In this document: positions 62,112 through 64,000 of the stretch, one piece after another
Position numbering within the stretch: the stretch's first letter is position 1
How the letters are laid out: each line of letters opens with the position of its first letter
Source of the DNA: Olleya sp. Hel_I_94
GTDB taxonomy: Bacteria > Bacteroidota > Bacteroidia > Flavobacteriales > Flavobacteriaceae
Reading direction: 5' to 3'
NCBI RefSeq assembly: GCF_007827365.1
Contig: NZ_VISI01000001.1
Coordinates: forward strand, 188,501-252,500
Length of the DNA: 64,000 nucleotides
The notes under the pieces: model-generated
Told to the model about the DNA's origin: nothing
Database searches by the model: none
What the model saw: the letters and a program-made list of their open reading frames with translations, nothing else
Made by a program: the position numbers and the translations under genes

Positions 62112-62227
62112 AAATAATTGCGGTTTAGCGCTTAATCAAAGGTCGTTGCGTGTTTGTAACGTCTGATTTTCCTTCGGAAAATCCTCGCATACAAACCCGC
62201 AACTATCCTTATACATAAACGTTAAAC
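62104..62227 (+). repeat. R7, structured attC-like element
   Basis: The arms form a long near-perfect pairing: GTTGCG (62145-62150) with CGCAAC (62198-62203) and GTTTGTA (62152-62158) with TACAAAC (62190-62196), with one mismatch between them. The central hairpin is GATTTTCC/GGAAAATC (62165-62172 and 62176-62183). It ends in GTTAAAC (62221-62227). Confidence 0.7.
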
Positions 62228-62247
62228 GAACATTAATAAATCACATA

Positions 62248-62277
62248 AAAAAGCACAATCCTAAGATTGTGCTTTTT
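62248..62277 (-). terminator. Native pepD terminator (copied in blocks A-C)
   Basis: AAAAAGCACAATC and GATTGTGCTTTTT form a 13-bp stem around a CTAA loop, 29 bases beyond the pepD stop on the minus strand. Confidence 0.8.
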
Positions 62278-62305
62278 CTATTTTATATAATACCACTTAA
62301 AAAGA

Positions 62306-63766
62306 TTACTTTTTAGGAATCTCCTTTAAAATCTCTAATACAAAATTCCAGTATTTTTGAGCAGACGATATTTGCGCACACTCGTCAGGACTATGTGCGC
62401 CTTTAATGTTTGGTCCAAAACTAATCATTTCCATATCTGGATAATTTTGACCTAAAATACCACATTCTAAACCAGCGTGACAAGCAGCAATATGTGCTTT
62501 TTCGCCATTTAATTTTTGGTATAAATTATCTAACACTTTTAATATCGAGCTATCCATGTTTGGTGTCCATCCTGGATAATCTCCAGAAAGCTCAACCTCA
62601 CAACCTGTAAGCTCAAATGCAGCACGCAACGTATTTGCTAAGTCCATTTTACTACTTTCTACAGAGCTACGCGTTAAACATCCTATTTTTACTTGACCAT
62701 CCTTAACAATTACACGTGCAATATTATTAGATGTTTCTACCAATTCAGGAATATCTGCACTCATACGATACACACCATTTACTGCTGCATATATAGCACG
62801 TGTTAATCCTTCTTGTACACCAAGGTCCATAATTAATTCAGGAGTTTCAGTTTTAGAAACTTCAATCACCAAATCAGGCTCCATAGTTTTAAGTTCGGTT
62901 TTAATTGTGTTACCTAGCTCTTCCATTTCGCTAATAAAAGCAGCTTCGTGTATCGCATCTATTGCTACTACTGCTCTACTTTCTCTTGGAATAGCGTTAC
63001 GTAAACTTCCACCATCAATTTCTGAGATTCGTAAACCAAAGTTTTCAAAACCATCAAATAATAAACGGTTCATTAATTTATTGGCATTACCTAAACCTTC
63101 GTGTATTTGCATACCTGAGTGTCCACCTTGTAAGCCTTTTACTTTTACTTCAAATCCTATTTTAAATTCAGGTGTTTCTTCTTGCTCGTACGTTCTTGTT
63201 GCTGTAACATCAATACCTCCTGCACAACCAACACCAATCTCGTCATCTTCTTCCGTATCTAGGTTTAACAAGATTCCGCCAGTTAACAAACCACCTTTTA
63301 ATCCCATTGCTCCTGTCATACCAGTTTCTTCGTCAATTGTAAACAAGGCTTCAATTGCTGGATGTGGTATGTCTGTACTTTCAAGAAGTGCCATAATGGT
63401 TGCTACTCCTAAACCGTTATCTGCACCAAGGGTTGTTCCTTTTGCTTTTACCCAGTCACCTTCCACTACCATTTGAATCCCTTGTGTGTCAAAATCAAAA
63501 TCGGTATCTGCATTTTTTTGGTGTACCATATCTAAATGCGATTGCATTACAATAGTCACACGATCTTCCATTCCTGCAGTTGCTGGTTTTTTGATAATCA
63601 CATTTCCAACCTCATCTTCTATAACTTCTAAACCTAAATTGGTACCAAAGTCTTTCATGAATTTAATCACACGCTCCTCCTTTTTTGAAGGTCTTGGTAC
63701 TGCGTTTAAATCTGCGAATTTATTCCATAATGCTTTTGGCTCTAAAGCTCTAACGTCTTGACTCAT
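62306..63766 (-). CDS. pepD: Aminoacyl-histidine dipeptidase (PepD, M20 family)
   Basis: A 486-residue cytosolic zinc dipeptidase that cleaves dipeptides such as beta-alanyl-histidine. Metal and catalytic motifs are visible: MQSHLDMVH, GTTLGADNGLGVATIMALLE, TIDEETGMTGAMGL, LNLDTEEDDEIGVGCAGG, GGHSGMQIHEG and the C-terminal HAGLECGILGQNYPDMEMIS. The start is ATG 63766 (MSQDVRALEPKALWNKF); a frame open to 63799 would start inside the promoter. The -7 box TACTTTTG lies at 63789-63796 on the minus strand. Its 3' ~70 bases are copied three times in the neighbouring array. Confidence 0.93.
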   Translation of the reverse strand: MSQDVRALEPKALWNKFADLNAVPRPSKKEERVIKFMKDFGTNLGLEVIEDEVGNVIIKKPATAGMEDRVTIVMQSHLDMVHQKNADTDFDFDTQGIQMVVEGDWVKAKGTTLGADNGLGVATIMALLESTDIPHPAIEALFTIDEETGMTGAMGLKGGLLTGGILLNLDTEEDDEIGVGCAGGIDVTATRTYEQEETPEFKIGFEVKVKGLQGGHSGMQIHEGLGNANKLMNRLLFDGFENFGLRISEIDGGSLRNAIPRESRAVVAIDAIHEAAFISEMEELGNTIKTELKTMEPDLVIEVSKTETPELIMDLGVQEGLTRAIYAAVNGVYRMSADIPELVETSNNIARVIVKDGQVKIGCLTRSSVESSKMDLANTLRAAFELTGCEVELSGDYPGWTPNMDSSILKVLDNLYQKLNGEKAHIAACHAGLECGILGQNYPDMEMISFGPNIKGAHSPDECAQISSAQKYWNFVLEILKEIPKK

Positions 63767-63788
63767 TTGTATAGTTTTTATTGAATTA

Positions 63789-63796
63789 CAAAAGTA
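63789..63796 (-). promoter_or_regulatory. -7 box (TACTTTTG) of pepD
   Basis: On the minus strand this matches TAnnTTTG, 22 bases before ATG 63766. Confidence 0.55.
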
Positions 63797-63951
63797 CAAA
63801 TTGCAGATGCATTTAGAAACCTTTTTAAGTTAGAAATAACATTAGTCGCTACTCCTGATGGTAGTTGCATCCTTTTTTGCAAAAAAAGATATAACGGACA
63901 GCAGGTAGAAACCTTTTAAATAAACCTAAGTGATTGGTCCCAATTTTTAAT

Positions 63952-63959
63952 TATTTTTG
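63952..63959 (+). promoter_or_regulatory. -7 box (TATTTTTG) of the gene at the window end
   Basis: It matches TAnnTTTG and ends 4 bases before the ATG at 63964. Confidence 0.45.
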
Positions 63960-63963
63960 AGTC

Positions 63964-64000
63964 ATGCTAAAAAACAAAAAACTGTGGATTGCCCTACTGA
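63964..64000 (+). CDS. N-terminus of a gene cut by the window edge
   Basis: ATG 63964 begins MLKNKKLWIALL and stays open to the last base. The basic-then-hydrophobic start resembles a signal peptide or first membrane helix. The product cannot be identified. Confidence 0.5.
   Translation, partial: MLKNKKLWIALL

Larger units (their letters stand above)
58061..62227 (+). mobile_element. Cassette-like array 2 beside pepD (three units)
   Basis: Three unrelated genes lie in a row, each preceded by a repeat block (pepD 3' end plus promoter) and followed by an R element that ends GTTAAACGAAC. The GTTAAAC junctions at 59039, 61071 and 62221 are each followed by the same ~20 bases and the terminator. 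This suggests repeated insertion at one locus with a copy of the pepD end carried along. Confidence 0.5.

Noticed and set aside
62907..63476. 189-codon plus-strand frame antisense to pepD
   Set aside because: It is rich in serine and proline, as expected for the antisense of a conserved gene; pepD has all metal-site motifs.
1..64000. CRISPR array or tRNA gene
   Set aside because: I saw no regularly spaced short repeats and no cloverleaf with CCA-type ends; a search tool was not available, so a missed tRNA remains possible.

Overview
The window is low-GC DNA whose gene content fits a marine-type member of the Flavobacteriaceae (Bacteroidota). Supporting signs are a type IX secretion (gliding-motility) C-terminal domain, an outer-membrane receptor with a carboxypeptidase-like N-terminal domain, several lipoproteins, DUF349, DUF6090 and DUF368 proteins, an OstA-like protein, and promoters with the Bacteroidota -7 box TAnnTTTG. 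No tRNA, rRNA, CRISPR array, transposase or integrase gene was recognised.

Layout. 1-7.4 kb: end of a sodium/solute symporter, CoA-binding protein, outer-membrane receptor, FabH-type synthase and HtpG. 7.5-15.4 kb: envelope genes (DUF5694 lipoprotein, a DUF2723-like soluble protein, PadR plus two small 'KIMHWPYAG' membrane proteins, a vWA/PKD secreted protein, a small lipoprotein and two SIMPL-like proteins), many ending in near-identical terminators. 15.4-22.0 kb: accessory island with two adjacent reverse transcriptases (YVDD, YVDD) that look like a type 3 defence-associated RT system (DRT3). They are followed by a candidate non-coding RNA with a CACACAC tract and terminator, then three small accessory genes. 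A structured attC-like element (R1) follows the RT system and one (R2-R4) follows each of these small genes. 22.0-55.7 kb: mostly housekeeping genes: TonB-like protein, outer-membrane barrel, S15 peptidase, MFS, Dus, MOSC, B12-binding radical SAM, FUSC, transglutaminase, DEAD helicase, RelA/SpoT, Fur, PurA, AraC, OstA-like, class III aminotransferase, TPR, two DUF368, AroE and DUF349. 55.7-58.0 kb: OsmC and an arsenic pair (reductase-like plus ACR3). 58.0-62.3 kb: second accessory array, three unrelated genes, each preceded by the same ~270-bp block and followed by R5-R7. That block contains a terminator, a ~70-bp copy of the 3' end of the neighbouring dipeptidase gene (pepD), and a promoter. 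62.3-63.8 kb: intact pepD on the minus strand. The window closes with the first codons of another gene.

The strongest candidates for unusual biology are (i) the two-RT operon with its downstream RNA, including a possible pairing between the RNA 5' end and the terminator loop; (ii) the R elements, whose arms differ in sequence but keep their pairing, as attC sites do, with no integrase nearby; and (iii) the tandem pepD 3'-end duplications, which look like repeated site-directed insertion beside one chromosomal gene. All three are read from sequence alone. The DRT3 assignment and the attC-like interpretation rest on family knowledge and inference.
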